A stretch of DNA of 64,000 nt. Origin: Alteromonas sp. ALT199. GTDB lineage: Bacteria > Pseudomonadota > Gammaproteobacteria > Enterobacterales > Alteromonadaceae. A program made the position numbers and the translations under genes. This document shows, piece by piece, positions 1 through 10,694 of this stretch (within the stretch, counting starts at the first letter, position 1; each line of letters begins with the position of its first letter). The notes beneath the pieces are model-generated. The model did not search any database, had not been told where the DNA came from, and worked only from the letters and a program-made list of their open reading frames with translations. The stretch spans positions 1-64,000 of the forward strand of contig NZ_JAHHDX010000016.1 in NCBI RefSeq assembly GCF_018619335.1, read 5' to 3'.

Positions 1-89
1 CTCATATGCATTTAATATTATTTTTAAGTGAATTGAACGCTTTGTAAAAAGGGCTCAATCTTACGTCAAGGGTCGACATTTAAGTAACT

Positions 90-890
90 ATGGATCATTT
101 AGTTGAAGTAGATAACCTTACCTTTAAACGCGCAGATCGCATCATATATGAAGGGATTTCGCTCAAGGTACCTAAGGGTAAAATTACCGCGGTAATGGGG
201 CCAAGTGGAATAGGTAAAACCACCTTGCTTCGCCTTATAGGCGGGCAGTTAACACCAGATGAAGGTGACGTTAAGTTCGACGGCGACTCAATTGTCTCTA
301 TGTCGAGAAAATCACTTTACGAGACCCGTCGCAGAATGAGCATGCTATTTCAAAGTGGCGCTTTGTTCACTGATATGAGCGTCTTCGACAATGTGGCGTT
401 TCCACTTCGCGAGCATACAAAATTAAGCGACGATGTTATCGCTACGATTGTCGCTTTAAAGCTACAGGCGGTGGGATTGCGTGGCGCGGCGAAATTAATG
501 CCGAGCGAACTTTCAGGTGGGATGGCGAGAAGGGCTGCTTTGGCTAGAGCTATAGCGCTAGACCCTGACTTAATTATGTATGACGAGCCGTTTGCCGGAC
601 AGGATCCTATTTCGATGGGCGTGCTTGTGAAGCTTATTCGTGAGCTTAATGATGCCCTTAGCCTTACAAGCATCGTCGTGACCCACGACGTAACGGAAGT
701 GCTGACCATTGCCGATTATATTTATATTCTGGCCGATAAGCGGGTAATAGGTGAAGGTACAGCACAGCAAATCAAAGACAGCGATTCTGAATTGGTTCAG
801 CAGTTTTTGAAAGGAAAAGCAGATGGTCCTGTACCATTTCATTATCCTGCTCCTGACTTGAAAACAAGCTTTTTGGGGGCAGGCAAATGA
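90..890 (+). CDS. mlaF: MlaF, ATP-binding subunit of the Mla phospholipid ABC transporter
   Basis: Cytoplasmic ATPase of the MlaFEDB inner-membrane complex, which moves phospholipids between the inner membrane and the periplasmic carrier MlaC to keep outer-membrane lipid asymmetry. The 266-residue protein has a Walker A motif GPSGIGKTT (residues 37-45), a Q-loop near LFQSG, the ABC signature LSGGMARR (about 142-149), Walker B LIMYDEP and a switch His in VTHD. It is the usual length for the family. The ATG at 90 has only a weak ribosome site. Its stop overlaps the mlaE start (ATGA), and the order mlaFEDCB-ibaG-murA matches that of E. coli, which makes the call firm. The 89 bases upstream hold the presumed promoter but no clear boxes. 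Confidence 0.96.
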   Translation: MDHLVEVDNLTFKRADRIIYEGISLKVPKGKITAVMGPSGIGKTTLLRLIGGQLTPDEGDVKFDGDSIVSMSRKSLYETRRRMSMLFQSGALFTDMSVFDNVAFPLREHTKLSDDVIATIVALKLQAVGLRGAAKLMPSELSGGMARRAALARAIALDPDLIMYDEPFAGQDPISMGVLVKLIRELNDALSLTSIVVTHDVTEVLTIADYIYILADKRVIGEGTAQQIKDSDSELVQQFLKGKADGPVPFHYPAPDLKTSFLGAGK

Positions 891-1663
891 ACTTCTTTCA
901 ATCGATAGGCGCTAAAACAATAGGGAAAGTTACCTCGATTGGTCGAGCAGCGCTGATGTTGTTTGGCGCACTCATCGCTGTTCCTCGAGCAAAGAATATC
1001 CCACTGGTTATTAAACAATTGTATGTGGTTGGTGTGCAGTCACTGTTGATCATTATGGTGTCGGGACTCTTTATCGGCATGGTAATGGCTCTTCAAGGTT
1101 ACACCATCTTAGTGGATTACGGTGCAGAGGGAAGCTTAGGCCCTATGGTTGCGCTGTCGCTTCTACGAGAGCTTGGGCCAGTGGTTACTGCATTACTATT
1201 TGCCGGTCGTGCCGGTTCGGCCCTTACTGCAGAAATTGGGCTTATGAAAGCCACTGAGCAGTTAAGCAGCTTAGAAATGATGGCGGTAGACCCGCTAAGA
1301 CGAATTGTTGCTCCGCGCTTTTGGGCGGGGATGTTAGCTATGCCGATGCTAGCCATTATTTTTAGTGCCATTGGTATTTTAGGCGGACACTTAGTCGGTG
1401 TTGACTGGCTAGGCGTTGACGCGGGTAGTTATTGGTCAATTATGCAGTCAACTGTAGACTGGAACCAAGATGTCATCAACGGCGTTATAAAAAGCCTTGT
1501 TTTCGCCTTGGTTGTAACGTGGATTGCCATATTTAAAGGTTACGATTCTATTCCAACGTCGGAAGGGATCAGCAAAGCGACTACCGAGACGGTAGTTTAT
1601 TCATCATTAGCAGTATTAGGGCTGGACTTCGTGCTAACCGCCCTTATGTTTGGTATCGAGTAG
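887..1663 (+). CDS. mlaE: MlaE, permease of the Mla phospholipid transporter
   Basis: Integral inner-membrane permease (MlaE/YrbE family, 258 residues) that forms the dimeric channel of the MlaFEDB complex. An N-terminal amphipathic stretch is followed by five or so hydrophobic segments. The family core is visible as [20 protein letters not shown] (about residues 101-120) and the EQLSSLEMM segment that docks on the ATPase. It overlaps mlaF by 4 bases and is followed by mlaD after 9 bases, consistent with co-translation. Length and order match E. coli. Confidence 0.95.
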   Translation: MNFFQSIGAKTIGKVTSIGRAALMLFGALIAVPRAKNIPLVIKQLYVVGVQSLLIIMVSGLFIGMVMALQGYTILVDYGAEGSLGPMVALSLLRELGPVVTALLFAGRAGSALTAEIGLMKATEQLSSLEMMAVDPLRRIVAPRFWAGMLAMPMLAIIFSAIGILGGHLVGVDWLGVDAGSYWSIMQSTVDWNQDVINGVIKSLVFALVVTWIAIFKGYDSIPTSEGISKATTETVVYSSLAVLGLDFVLTALMFGIE

Positions 1664-1672
1664 GGGATTGGT

Positions 1673-2146
1673 ATGAGTAAGTATAAAACGGAAGTAATGG
1701 TTGGTGTGTTTGTCATGCTTACCATCGGTGCGTTGTTAATATTGGCACTTAAAGTGGCGAACCAAACAGTAGCTACCGAAGGCGATACCTACACGTTATA
1801 CGCGAAGTTCGACAACATTGGTGGATTAAAGCCTCGCTCTGCTGTGAAAGTAGGTGGTGTAACGGTTGGTCGCGTGTCATCTATTTCTTTAGATCAAGAA
1901 GATTTCACGCCGGTAGTGGAACTATCTATTTTAAATGAATACAACGGATTCCCTGAAACAAGCTCGGTGTCTATTTTGACGTCAGGATTACTAGGTGAGC
2001 AGTATGTTGGTTTCCAACCAGGGTTTTCTTTTGACGGGGTTGCTAACCTACAAGACGGAGATTACTTACAAGATACGAAATCTGCGTTAGTGCTTGAAGA
2101 CCTGATCGGTCAGTTCTTGTTTAACCGTGGCAGTGACGACGACTAA
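1673..2146 (+). CDS. mlaD: MlaD, MCE-domain lipid-binding subunit
   Basis: Membrane-anchored MCE protein that forms a hexameric periplasmic ring on MlaE and passes lipid to or from MlaC. One transmembrane helix (about residues 8-27) is followed by an MCE domain beginning YTLYAKFDNIGGLKPRSAV and containing the hydrophobic ring-pore segment near GLLGEQYVG. At 157 residues it is somewhat shorter than E. coli MlaD (183), the difference lying in the C-terminal tail. A 120-base gap with a small hairpin separates it from mlaC. Confidence 0.94.
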   Translation: MSKYKTEVMVGVFVMLTIGALLILALKVANQTVATEGDTYTLYAKFDNIGGLKPRSAVKVGGVTVGRVSSISLDQEDFTPVVELSILNEYNGFPETSSVSILTSGLLGEQYVGFQPGFSFDGVANLQDGDYLQDTKSALVLEDLIGQFLFNRGSDDD

Positions 2147-2163
2147 TCGTTATTAGAACATCG

Positions 2164-2180
2164 CGAGTGTTAAACACTCG
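2164..2180 (+). other. Hairpin between mlaD and mlaC
   Basis: A perfect 7-bp inverted repeat, CGAGTGT-TAA-ACACTCG, lies in the 120-base gap between mlaD and mlaC. No T-run follows, so it is not a standard terminator. It could protect the 3' end of the mlaFED message or attenuate reading into mlaC. Its role is inference. Confidence 0.4.
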
Positions 2181-2266
2181 GCCGTTAATAAATTGTTGCG
2201 ACTTGATGAAACTAACTAAGGGTTTGTCAGGTCTGCTTAAAAGAGTTTGAAGTTAGGAGAGTTATT

Positions 2267-2932
2267 TTGAGAAAGTTTATGGTAGCAATTGGCATCTTCA
2301 TGATGTCTGTGGCGGGCATAGCAAATGCGCAAGAAGTGAATGAACAGAATCCGTATGAGCTGGTTCAAGATGTAGCGAATCGCACGTTTGAGCGTATTAA
2401 AGCAAATCAGGAAGCGATTAAAAACGACCCTGAAATGCTGCGTACTATCATGCAGGAAGAGCTTGTTCCGCACATTGACTATAAATTTGCAGCTTTTATG
2501 GTGTTAGGTAAGCATTTCAAATCTGTGCCTCAGGAAAAAATGGGTGAGTACATCAGCGTTTTCCGTCAATATCTAGTGACGACCTACGCTGTTGCGATGG
2601 GGTACTACGACAACCAAGAAGTTATCTTTGAGCCTGAATCCTCTTTTGACGATAAAAAATCAGTGACTGTTCGCGCTGTAGTTCAAGACCCAAGCCGTCC
2701 TGAAATCAAAATCGCTTTTAAAGTTCGTAAAGATAGTAAAACGAATAAATGGAAAGCTTACGATATGGTAGCTGAAGGTATTAGTATGCTGAACAGCAAG
2801 CGCAGTGAATTTGAATCAATCCTTCGTCAAGATGGTATTGATGCAGTTATCGCATTAATGCGTGACAAAATCGGCAAGCCAGTTGAGCTTAAGCAGGGTG
2901 AGCCAATTGAGATCGAAGGAGAGGCTGAGTGA
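2267..2932 (+). CDS. mlaC: MlaC, periplasmic phospholipid carrier
   Basis: Soluble periplasmic shuttle (MlaC/Ttg2D family, 221 residues) carrying phospholipid between the outer-membrane MlaA complex and MlaFEDB. A signal peptide ends at IANA-QEVN (about residue 22). The mature part shows family features such as MLRTIMQEELVPHIDY and the FRQYLVTTYA helix. The start chosen is TTG at 2267, because AGGAG (2255-2259) sits 7 bases before it; the first ATG (2279) would be 19 bases away. The stop overlaps the GTG start of the next gene. Confidence 0.94.
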   Translation: MRKFMVAIGIFMMSVAGIANAQEVNEQNPYELVQDVANRTFERIKANQEAIKNDPEMLRTIMQEELVPHIDYKFAAFMVLGKHFKSVPQEKMGEYISVFRQYLVTTYAVAMGYYDNQEVIFEPESSFDDKKSVTVRAVVQDPSRPEIKIAFKVRKDSKTNKWKAYDMVAEGISMLNSKRSEFESILRQDGIDAVIALMRDKIGKPVELKQGEPIEIEGEAE

Positions 2933-3237
2933 GCCTATTCGAGGTAAACGACAAAGGCAATATAGTGATTCACGGTCACCTCGACCGTGAGACGCTGACT
3001 AAAAACTTTTGGGAAAGTTTAAGTGGCAACGAACGTAGTACTTTGATTAACAAAAAAAGATGCGAAATCGATTTAAGCGATGTGGAGCGTGCAGACAGTG
3101 CAGGTTTAGCATGGCTTATTAATGCCGTTAGGGATGCAATGCAAAATGGTGTTAGCATGACCCTTTATAAAATGCCTGAGAAGCTACAAAAGCTTGCAAA
3201 AATTAGCGACGCGGATAGCTTTTTACCCGTAAAATAA
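2929..3237 (+). CDS. mlaB: MlaB, STAS-domain subunit of the Mla transporter
   Basis: Small cytoplasmic STAS protein (102 residues) that binds and stabilises MlaF in the MlaFEDB complex. The STAS core is visible as CEIDLSDVERADSAGLAWL, with Asp-Ser at the position of the anti-sigma-antagonist phospho-site region. It starts at GTG 2929, whose GTGA overlaps the mlaC stop, a typical coupled junction. Family sequence conservation is low, but position in the operon and fold motif agree. Confidence 0.9.
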   Translation: MSLFEVNDKGNIVIHGHLDRETLTKNFWESLSGNERSTLINKKRCEIDLSDVERADSAGLAWLINAVRDAMQNGVSMTLYKMPEKLQKLAKISDADSFLPVK

Positions 3238-3266
3238 ACACCAGTAAGCGAATTAAGAAGTAAGTT

Positions 3267-3524
3267 ATGGAATTGTCTGAAATTGAAAAAATCTTGAAAG
3301 ATGCGCTAGACCTTCACGAAGTCCACGTTAAGGGCGAAGGTTCGCATTTTAATATCATTGCCATAAGCGATGCATTTAACGAAATGAGCCGTGTGAAGCG
3401 CCAGCAAGCTGTATATGCACCACTGGCCGATAAAATTGCAGACGGCAGCATGCACGCAATCACTATCAAGACCTTTTCAGTAAAAGACTGGGAGCGTGAG
3501 CGCCAGTTTAATATCCCTCAATAA
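3267..3524 (+). CDS. ibaG: IbaG, BolA-family protein
   Basis: 85-residue BolA-like protein (IbaG/YrbA group). BolA-type proteins cooperate with monothiol glutaredoxins in iron-sulfur handling, and IbaG has been linked to acid stress in E. coli. The signature HVKGEGSHFNIIAISDAF and the helix RVKRQQAVYAPL are present, and a conserved His lies in MHAITIKTFS. It sits between mlaB and murA as in E. coli, with a 12-base gap to murA. Confidence 0.93.
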   Translation: MELSEIEKILKDALDLHEVHVKGEGSHFNIIAISDAFNEMSRVKRQQAVYAPLADKIADGSMHAITIKTFSVKDWERERQFNIPQ

Positions 3525-3527
3525 TAG

Positions 3528-4799
<1,272 letters not shown>

Positions 4800-4820
4800 T
4801 TTTGTAGCTCTGTAAAGTAA

Positions 4821-4853
4821 AAAAAGCGCCGCATTAGTTAATGCGGCGCTTTT
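4821..4853 (+). terminator. Intrinsic terminator after murA
   Basis: Perfect 10-bp GC-rich stem (GCGCCGCATT at 4826-4835 with AATGCGGCGC at 4840-4849), loop AGTT, flanked by an A-run and followed by TTTT. It closes the mla-ibaG-murA operon, 20 bases after the murA stop. Confidence 0.9.
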
Positions 4854-4954
4854 CTATGTATAAACTTTTCATTTACGTAATTTTTCTAGATGCTTTCTAC
4901 AGCTGTGTTAAAAGCTTAAACGCTGACTAAGCAAACGCTAAGTATTACAAAGGC

Positions 4955-6025
4955 CTATTGCCCCGCACGAAGCTCTCCAACGGTGGCTGTTAGCGCAATC
5001 GAGCGACCATCGCGACTAAGTTCAATCTCAAGCTCGGTGCCAGGTTCGGTTTCAGCAATCATATCTAGTGTCTTAGACGCGCTTTCCAAACGTACACCGT
5101 CAATGGCTACTATAATATCACCAGGGCGAATACCTGCGATATCGGCAGGGCTACCTTTGGCTACCGCCTGGACATCAATGCCTGGGCGGTTGCGATTCTC
5201 TCCGCCTACAAATCCAAGCTGGCCGCGCACAACTCGTCCATTGCTGATAATTTCATCCATAACGCGCTTAGCCAGTTCATAAGGAACAGCAAAGTTAATT
5301 CCATCTACATTGCGAGCGCGATTGTTAGAATCTAGCACTTGGAAATTTGCGTTAGTGATACCCAGTAGAATACCGTTACTATCTACTAAAGCACCACCAG
5401 AGTTTCCTTGGTTTAACACCGCATCGGTTTGAATGAAATCGACATAGTTCGACAGGCCATTGCGACCCGCTCTACTAACAATGCCTTGAGTAATGGTTTG
5501 ACCCAAGTCGAACGGGTTGCCAATCGCCATTACCACGTCGCCCACATGGGTATCGGGTTCTGAAACTTGAGGGATAATATGTAGGTTATCAGCGGTAACT
5601 TTCAATACGGCAAGGTCGGTGAGCGGGTCGGTACCTACAATCTGCGCTTCTAAGATACGGCCGTCTTGCACTGCTACGTAAATGCTGTCGGCATTGGCTA
5701 CAACGTGGTGGCAGGTAAGTAAGTAGCCGTTCTCTGTCATAATAACGCCAGAGCCCAAGTTGGTGCGCCCACGAGATTGATTTCGAAATATGCCTGAACC
5801 GTTTTCAATACTAACGCTATATATGTTTACAACGGCTGGCGCGGAACGGCTCAACGCTGAAAAATAGCTTTCGCGACTGGCACTAACGGATGGCTCATTA
5901 AAAAAGCCTTGGGCGAGCCCCTTACCTTGCCTAAGCTCTGGCACAAAAATCAACAGCAAAGCCGCAACGGCAACGCCTAGGATGATAGATTTAAGTAAGA
6001 AGTTAAATATTGAGCGGCCAGTCAC
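4955..6025 (-). CDS. degS: DegS, membrane-anchored regulatory serine protease
   Basis: Periplasmic-facing HtrA-family protease that starts the sigma-E response by cutting the anti-sigma factor RseA when unfolded porin tails bind its PDZ domain. One N-terminal membrane anchor (about residues 10-28) is followed by a trypsin-like domain with catalytic H107 (TCHHVV), D137 (LTDLAVL) and S209 (QGNSGGAL), then a single PDZ domain (about 250-345). Length 356 matches E. coli DegS (355). The single PDZ and retained anchor separate it from DegQ just upstream on the same strand. Confidence 0.94.
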   Translation of the reverse strand: MTGRSIFNFLLKSIILGVAVAALLLIFVPELRQGKGLAQGFFNEPSVSASRESYFSALSRSAPAVVNIYSVSIENGSGIFRNQSRGRTNLGSGVIMTENGYLLTCHHVVANADSIYVAVQDGRILEAQIVGTDPLTDLAVLKVTADNLHIIPQVSEPDTHVGDVVMAIGNPFDLGQTITQGIVSRAGRNGLSNYVDFIQTDAVLNQGNSGGALVDSNGILLGITNANFQVLDSNNRARNVDGINFAVPYELAKRVMDEIISNGRVVRGQLGFVGGENRNRPGIDVQAVAKGSPADIAGIRPGDIIVAIDGVRLESASKTLDMIAETEPGTELEIELSRDGRSIALTATVGELRAGQ

Positions 6026-6263
6026 AAGTCACACTTATTGTTATCTGTCACACTTATTTCATACGCACCGTTATAGCGGTGCTACTTCACAAATTGAAAG
6101 CGCAACGTTTTGAAATTACATTATTACTGTAAAGGATATCACTTTATTCACTAAACTACCGTAATGAAACGCAAATTTTATGTAACACAATTTACGTATT
6201 GTTCTTTGCCTAGCGCGTTTTCACCACACATTGTGGAGGGGGGTATTTTGGTGGTACCAAAAT

Positions 6264-6287
6264 AAACGGCGCTATTCAGCGCCGTTT
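6264..6287 (-). terminator. Terminator downstream of degQ
   Basis: Perfect 10-bp inverted repeat AAACGGCGCT-ATTC-AGCGCCGTTT lies 34 bases beyond the degQ stop. On the minus strand the stem is followed by ATTTTGG. The same GGCGCT-ATTC-AGCGC core recurs in the terminator after the aldolase gene (37737-37766). It separates degQ from degS, which therefore probably has its own promoter in the roughly 240 bases before its start. Confidence 0.8.
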
Positions 6288-6320
6288 AATTAAATAACTC
6301 AGTAGTTGCCTAGATAAAAA

Positions 6321-7688
6321 CTACTGCCTGATAACTAAATACAAAGTAGAGTTGCCACGTTTGACGTTAAGAGCAATTACACCTTTAGCTTCATCAAGAG
6401 CATTTCTAAATTCGGCTACCGTCGAAGTACGTACACGGTTTACACCAACGATTACATCGTCAGACTGAAGGCCAATACGCGACGCAGGCGCACCGCGTTC
6501 AATTTCAGACACGACCACACCGGCATTGCCAGCATCGTCAGTACCGTTAGATAGCGTGGCACCGTCAAGGGCTGGATGAATTTGAGCTGCAGTAACTGTG
6601 GTATCGGTAGCATCGTCCAGTACAACATCTACGCTCATCTTCTTACCTTTACGCATAACGGTAAGTTCAACTTCAGCGCCAGCCCCCATACTCGCAATCT
6701 TTGCTCGTAGTTCTTGGAAACTGTGAAGTTTTCGACCGTTTATTGCGGTAATAATGTCGCCTGCTTGTAGACCGCCTTTCTCTGCGGCCGAGTCAGGCTG
6801 TACTTCACTCACAAATGCACCAATATTTACGTCGGCATTCATGGCTTCGGCAAGACCCGCGTCTATGTCGCTACCTAAAATACCTAATAGACCACGGCGT
6901 ACTTCACCAAATTCAGCAATTTGGTCAACCAGGCTTTTCATCATATTGGCAGGAATAGCAAAACCAATGCCTACATTGCCACCATTAGGACCGAAAATAG
7001 CGGTGTTAATACCAACTAACTCACCGTGAAGGTTAACTAGTGCGCCACCAGAGTTCCCGCGGTTAATAGCTGCATCGGTTTGAATGAAGTCTTCGTAACC
7101 ACCTATGTTTAAACCAGAACGGCCTAAGGCACTCACAATGCCTGAGGTAACCGTTTGTGAAAGGCCGAATGGATTACCAATTGCTACCACAAAATCACCC
7201 ACGCGCAGTACGTCAGAATCGGCAAGCGGCAACGCTTTTAAATCATCGGGCTCAATCTTAAGTAAAGCAATATCACTTTGTTCATCAGAACCCAGCTTTT
7301 TCGCTTTGAACTCGCGTCCGTCGGTTAATTTAACGGTGATCTCGTCCGCGTTATCAACAACGTGATTGTTGGTTACCACATAACCTTTATCGGCATCAAT
7401 AATGACACCAGAACCAAGACCTCGGAAAGGACGTTCTTGAACTTGCTCTTGCGGTGCACCAAAGAAGTAGCGAAACATTTCTGGTACGCGTTGTGTGGAA
7501 GTTTGCGTACCTTCAACAGCGATACTTACTACCGCAGGAGTCGCTTCTTCGAGCATAGGGGCTAAAGACGGCACTTCGTCTTTTGAATCAGAAAAAAACG
7601 GTAACGCCGCCTGCGTACTAGCAGTAAAGCCCAATGAACTTACAACAACGGCAGACGCCAATAGACAATGGCGGAAAGACATTTTCAT
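6321..7688 (-). CDS. degQ: DegQ-like periplasmic serine endoprotease (Do/HtrA family)
   Basis: Soluble periplasmic protease/chaperone that degrades misfolded envelope proteins. Signal peptide residues 1-27 (cleavage near TQA-ALP), then the protease domain with H109 (NNHVV), D139 (QSDIAL) and S213 (RGNSGGAL), then two PDZ domains (about 265-345 and 370-450). The 455-residue length and short linker fit DegQ better than DegP. AAGGAG lies 11 bases before the ATG. Upstream on the same strand is zapG, as in E. coli (zapG-degQ-degS). DegP-type naming cannot be fully excluded. Confidence 0.93.
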   Translation of the reverse strand: MKMSFRHCLLASAVVVSSLGFTASTQAALPFFSDSKDEVPSLAPMLEEATPAVVSIAVEGTQTSTQRVPEMFRYFFGAPQEQVQERPFRGLGSGVIIDADKGYVVTNNHVVDNADEITVKLTDGREFKAKKLGSDEQSDIALLKIEPDDLKALPLADSDVLRVGDFVVAIGNPFGLSQTVTSGIVSALGRSGLNIGGYEDFIQTDAAINRGNSGGALVNLHGELVGINTAIFGPNGGNVGIGFAIPANMMKSLVDQIAEFGEVRRGLLGILGSDIDAGLAEAMNADVNIGAFVSEVQPDSAAEKGGLQAGDIITAINGRKLHSFQELRAKIASMGAGAEVELTVMRKGKKMSVDVVLDDATDTTVTAAQIHPALDGATLSNGTDDAGNAGVVVSEIERGAPASRIGLQSDDVIVGVNRVRTSTVAEFRNALDEAKGVIALNVKRGNSTLYLVIRQ

Positions 7689-7770
7689 GTTCGCTTACAC
7701 TCCTTCATGTTATATGCGACATAGCATGGTTTCAGTAAAAGAGTCTGACGTTGGAATAAAGTTCCCGATG

Positions 7771-8208
7771 TTACTGTTTTTCTGCGTTATTCTGTTCAGA
7801 ACCGCCGACGAATAACCCAGACCCTGTGTTTGCAAAGTCTTTCGGTTGGGTATCAGAAACACGATTTACTTTAGACTTGTCAGCCCCTTTCAAATTATTG
7901 CGCAAATAAGTTGTAGCTTGTTCCCCATAAAAAGGAACCTTGCTGTCTTCTTCATCACCGCCTTGTTCAAGCAGTGTTTCGTATTCTTCAATCTGTTGTT
8001 TTAACGTTTCGCACTGGCTCTCAATGCTTTCTAAGCTTTGACGAGTTTGATGAATGTGATGCTGCGCCTGTTGTGCGAGAATCTCTTTAACTTGTTTTTC
8101 AGTTTGTGCAGCGTTACCTGCGCCTTGCTTTTGTTGAAGAAAGCGACCAGCGAAAAAGCCAATAATTAAACCAACAACTAACAAAGCAAGAGATACTAAC
8201 AATTCCAT
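7771..8208 (-). CDS. zapG: ZapG (YhcB/DUF1043), cell-division and envelope protein
   Basis: 145-residue inner-membrane protein with one N-terminal helix (about residues 3-21, with a GxxxG-like GLIIGFFAG segment) followed by a long coiled coil (about 30-90) and a low-complexity tail. This is the YhcB/ZapG architecture; family members interact with division and cell-envelope synthesis machinery. GGAG precedes the ATG. It is divergent from zapE and leads into degQ, the conserved gammaproteobacterial order. Confidence 0.9.
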   Translation of the reverse strand: MELLVSLALLVVGLIIGFFAGRFLQQKQGAGNAAQTEKQVKEILAQQAQHHIHQTRQSLESIESQCETLKQQIEEYETLLEQGGDEEDSKVPFYGEQATTYLRNNLKGADKSKVNRVSDTQPKDFANTGSGLFVGGSEQNNAEKQ

Positions 8209-8463
8209 TATATTCTCCGAATAAATCTACATCGTGCAGCCGATCTCTACTTTTACGATCTAAAAGCTGCTTTCGACCATATGCTGAATATAGCAAGGTC
8301 AAACCCGAAAAGCGCATACATAGTGACATTTATTCAGTGTATGTCGAATTTCAATGTGAGATTCTACCGTGATTTACATTAAAATTAAGGTCATAATTGA
8401 GAAATTCAAGCAGGTCGGTGCAGCGTGCGCCGCTATTGACTTTTGTACGGAGTGGTTTCGGCG

Positions 8464-9561
8464 ATGACGCCATGGGAAAAATATCAGCTAGATCTTAAGT
8501 CGTCTGATTTTCATTATGACGCGGCACAAGAAAATGCAGTAAAAGAACTTCAGCGTTTGTACGACGAACTTACCCAGCCTGAAAGGAAAGTGACTTGGCG
8601 GGTTAAGTTAAAAGCAGCGTTTGGTAAGGGCCATACAAAACCAGGTATTCAAGGTATTTATTTTTACGGTGGGGTAGGGCGAGGTAAGACCTACTTAGTC
8701 GATACCTTCTATGATTGCTTGCCTTTTAAAAAGAAAATGCGGGTGCACTTTCATCGCTTTATGTATCGCGTGCACGACGAACTAAAACAGCTCAAAAATG
8801 CGCAGGATCCGTTAAAGCTGGTAGCCGTTAAGCTAGCAAAAGAAGCGCGAGTTATTTGCTTCGACGAGTTTTTCGTGTCTGACATAACCGATGCCATGAT
8901 TTTAGGGACGTTAATGGAAGAGTTGTTTAGCCATGGAATTGTGTTAGTAGCTACTTCTAACATAGTGCCTAATGATTTATACAAAAACGGTTTACAGCGT
9001 GCGCGATTTTTACCAGCTATCGACTTACTTAATCAAAACACCCGAGTGGTAAATGTTGATAGCGGTATCGATTATCGTCTTAGAACGTTAGAGCAAGCTG
9101 AAATTTACCATTATCCACTCGATGATGAAGCCACAGAAAACTTACGTAGCTACTTTTCTCAACTAGCGCCAGAGGAAGGTTCTAAAGAAGAAGAAATAGA
9201 GGTGAATAACCGCAAAATCGCTACCCTCCAAAACGCTGATGGGGTATTGATGATTGATTTTAAAGCAATGTGTGGTGGGCCGCGTAGTCAGAGCGACTAC
9301 ATAGAATTAAGCCGCTGTTATCATTCCGTGCTGCTAGCTAACGTTAAAGAAATGGGCCAGCATAATGACGATGTAGCGCGCCGTTTCATTGCTATGGTAG
9401 ACGAGTTTTACGAGCGAAACGTAAAACTCATCATATCGGCAGAAGTGGCGCTAGAAAGCCTGTATACAGAGGGGCTGCTTAACTTTGAGTTTAGACGCTG
9501 TCTTAGCCGCTTAAAGGAAATGCAGTCACATGATTATCTGGCCACCGAACACCTACCGTAA
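8464..9561 (+). CDS. zapE: ZapE, cell-division AFG1-family ATPase
   Basis: Cytoplasmic P-loop ATPase that associates with the Z-ring late in division and under stress. Walker A is GGVGRGKT (about residues 69-76) and Walker B VICFDEF (near 127). The 365-residue length is normal. I chose ATG 8464, giving MTPWEKYQ, the typical N-terminus, with GGAG 11 bases before; in-frame upstream TTG (8443) and GTG (8452) starts lack ribosome sites. In E. coli rplM-rpsI lie beyond zapE; here a YebC-like gene follows instead. Confidence 0.94.
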   Translation: MTPWEKYQLDLKSSDFHYDAAQENAVKELQRLYDELTQPERKVTWRVKLKAAFGKGHTKPGIQGIYFYGGVGRGKTYLVDTFYDCLPFKKKMRVHFHRFMYRVHDELKQLKNAQDPLKLVAVKLAKEARVICFDEFFVSDITDAMILGTLMEELFSHGIVLVATSNIVPNDLYKNGLQRARFLPAIDLLNQNTRVVNVDSGIDYRLRTLEQAEIYHYPLDDEATENLRSYFSQLAPEEGSKEEEIEVNNRKIATLQNADGVLMIDFKAMCGGPRSQSDYIELSRCYHSVLLANVKEMGQHNDDVARRFIAMVDEFYERNVKLIISAEVALESLYTEGLLNFEFRRCLSRLKEMQSHDYLATEHLP

Positions 9562-9891
9562 GCATAAATATGGGGTCAGAGTACATTTTGACCTCATTGA
9601 AAATGTGAAAGCTACCAACCTGCACCCTTTCTAGAGGCGTTCACATTGGTATTACACGAAAATTAAGGTAGAATTTCGTCCAAATTTTTTGTGTCGCTTG
9701 GCCTACCGTTATTTTGAGCAGTGTTTCGCTTGGCAATTTTTAGCACCGTCGCGTTCGACCATTTATAGAAACGTCGAGTTCGGCAATGTTACCAAGTAAG
9801 GCAGAGCGATGCGCCTGATGAACGGTCAGGCAACAGGTAGCCCGATAAAACCCAACGCAGCATTTCAAATTGCGAGAAAGAGAATTTTAAG
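9562..9891 (+). other. Gap between zapE and the yebC-like gene
   Basis: 330 bases without a convincing gene. It holds four spaced, imperfect copies of a motif like GTCGCTTGGCC/GTCGAGTTCGGCAA (starting about 9693, 9724, 9748 and 9773, spacing 23-32 bases) and a short inverted repeat CCTGATGAACGGTCAGG near 9816. An open frame at 9809-10042 overlaps the following gene out of frame and I take it as chance. The promoter of the yebC-like gene is presumably here. Confidence 0.5.
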
Positions 9892-10620
9892 ATGGGAAGA
9901 GCATTCGAAGTTCGTAAAAACGCCATGGCAAAAACTGCCGGCCAAAAAACTAAAGTTTATTCTAAATACGGTAAAGAAATTTACGTGTGTGCGAAAAATG
10001 GTGGTGCTGACCCAGACACCAACCTTTCACTTCGCCGCCTAATGGAAAAAGCGAAGAAAGACCAAGTACCAAGCCACGTTATCGAAAAAGCGATTGATAA
10101 AGCGGCTGGTGGCGCTGGCGAAGATTTTCAGCCTATGCGTTATGAAGGTTTCGGCCCGGGTAACTGTATGGTTATTGTTGACTGCTTGTCTGACAACGCA
10201 AACCGAACTATTACCGAGGTGCGCAACTGCTTTACTAAAACCAATGCCAAGTTAGGTGCGCAGGGTGCGGTATCGCATATGTTCGATCACCAAGCGGTAT
10301 TCCAGTTCGAAGGTGACGACGAAGACGCTATCTTAGAAGTGCTGATGGAAGCAGATGTAGATGTAACTGACGTTGAAGTTGAAGACGGTAAAGTGACGGT
10401 TTATGCGCCGCATACTGAATTCTATCAAGTAAAAACAGCGCTAACTGAAGCTTACCCAGATATTACGTTTATTGCCGATGAGATGAGCTGGATGCCTCAG
10501 ACTGAAACAGAGATCAGCGAAGAAGATATGCCAATGTTTGAAAAATTCATGGACATGCTTAACGACTGTGACGACGTCCAAGACGTTTACCACAACGCGA
10601 TTACGCCGAGCAGTAACTAA
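9892..10620 (+). CDS. YebC/PmpR-family protein (YeeN-like paralogue)
   Basis: 242-residue member of the YebC/TACO1 family. Members were long described as DNA-binding regulators, and recent work links the family to translation through difficult proline stretches. The N-terminus [21 protein letters not shown] resembles the YeeN branch rather than YebC proper (which starts MAGHSKW). The core [21 protein letters not shown] and YEGFGPGN are family hallmarks. It stands alone, with a strong terminator 20 bases after the stop. Whether this organism also has a canonical YebC elsewhere cannot be seen here. Confidence 0.9.
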   Translation: MGRAFEVRKNAMAKTAGQKTKVYSKYGKEIYVCAKNGGADPDTNLSLRRLMEKAKKDQVPSHVIEKAIDKAAGGAGEDFQPMRYEGFGPGNCMVIVDCLSDNANRTITEVRNCFTKTNAKLGAQGAVSHMFDHQAVFQFEGDDEDAILEVLMEADVDVTDVEVEDGKVTVYAPHTEFYQVKTALTEAYPDITFIADEMSWMPQTETEISEEDMPMFEKFMDMLNDCDDVQDVYHNAITPSSN

Positions 10621-10640
10621 TAAACACAATCCTCATGAAT

Positions 10641-10668
10641 AAAAAACCTCGCCAATGCGAGGTTTTTT
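10641..10668 (+). terminator. Intrinsic terminator after the yebC-like gene
   Basis: Perfect 12-bp inverted repeat AAAAAACCTCGC-CAAT-GCGAGGTTTTTT ending in a seven-T run. The symmetrical A and T runs let it work on both strands, so it may also serve the convergent haemoglobin gene. Confidence 0.92.
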
Positions 10669-10694
10669 TCATGTGCTCAAACGTTAAACGGCGT

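Noticed and set aside
9809-10042. A 77-codon frame before the yebC-like gene
   Set aside because: It overlaps the yebC-like coding region out of frame and has no recognisable product.
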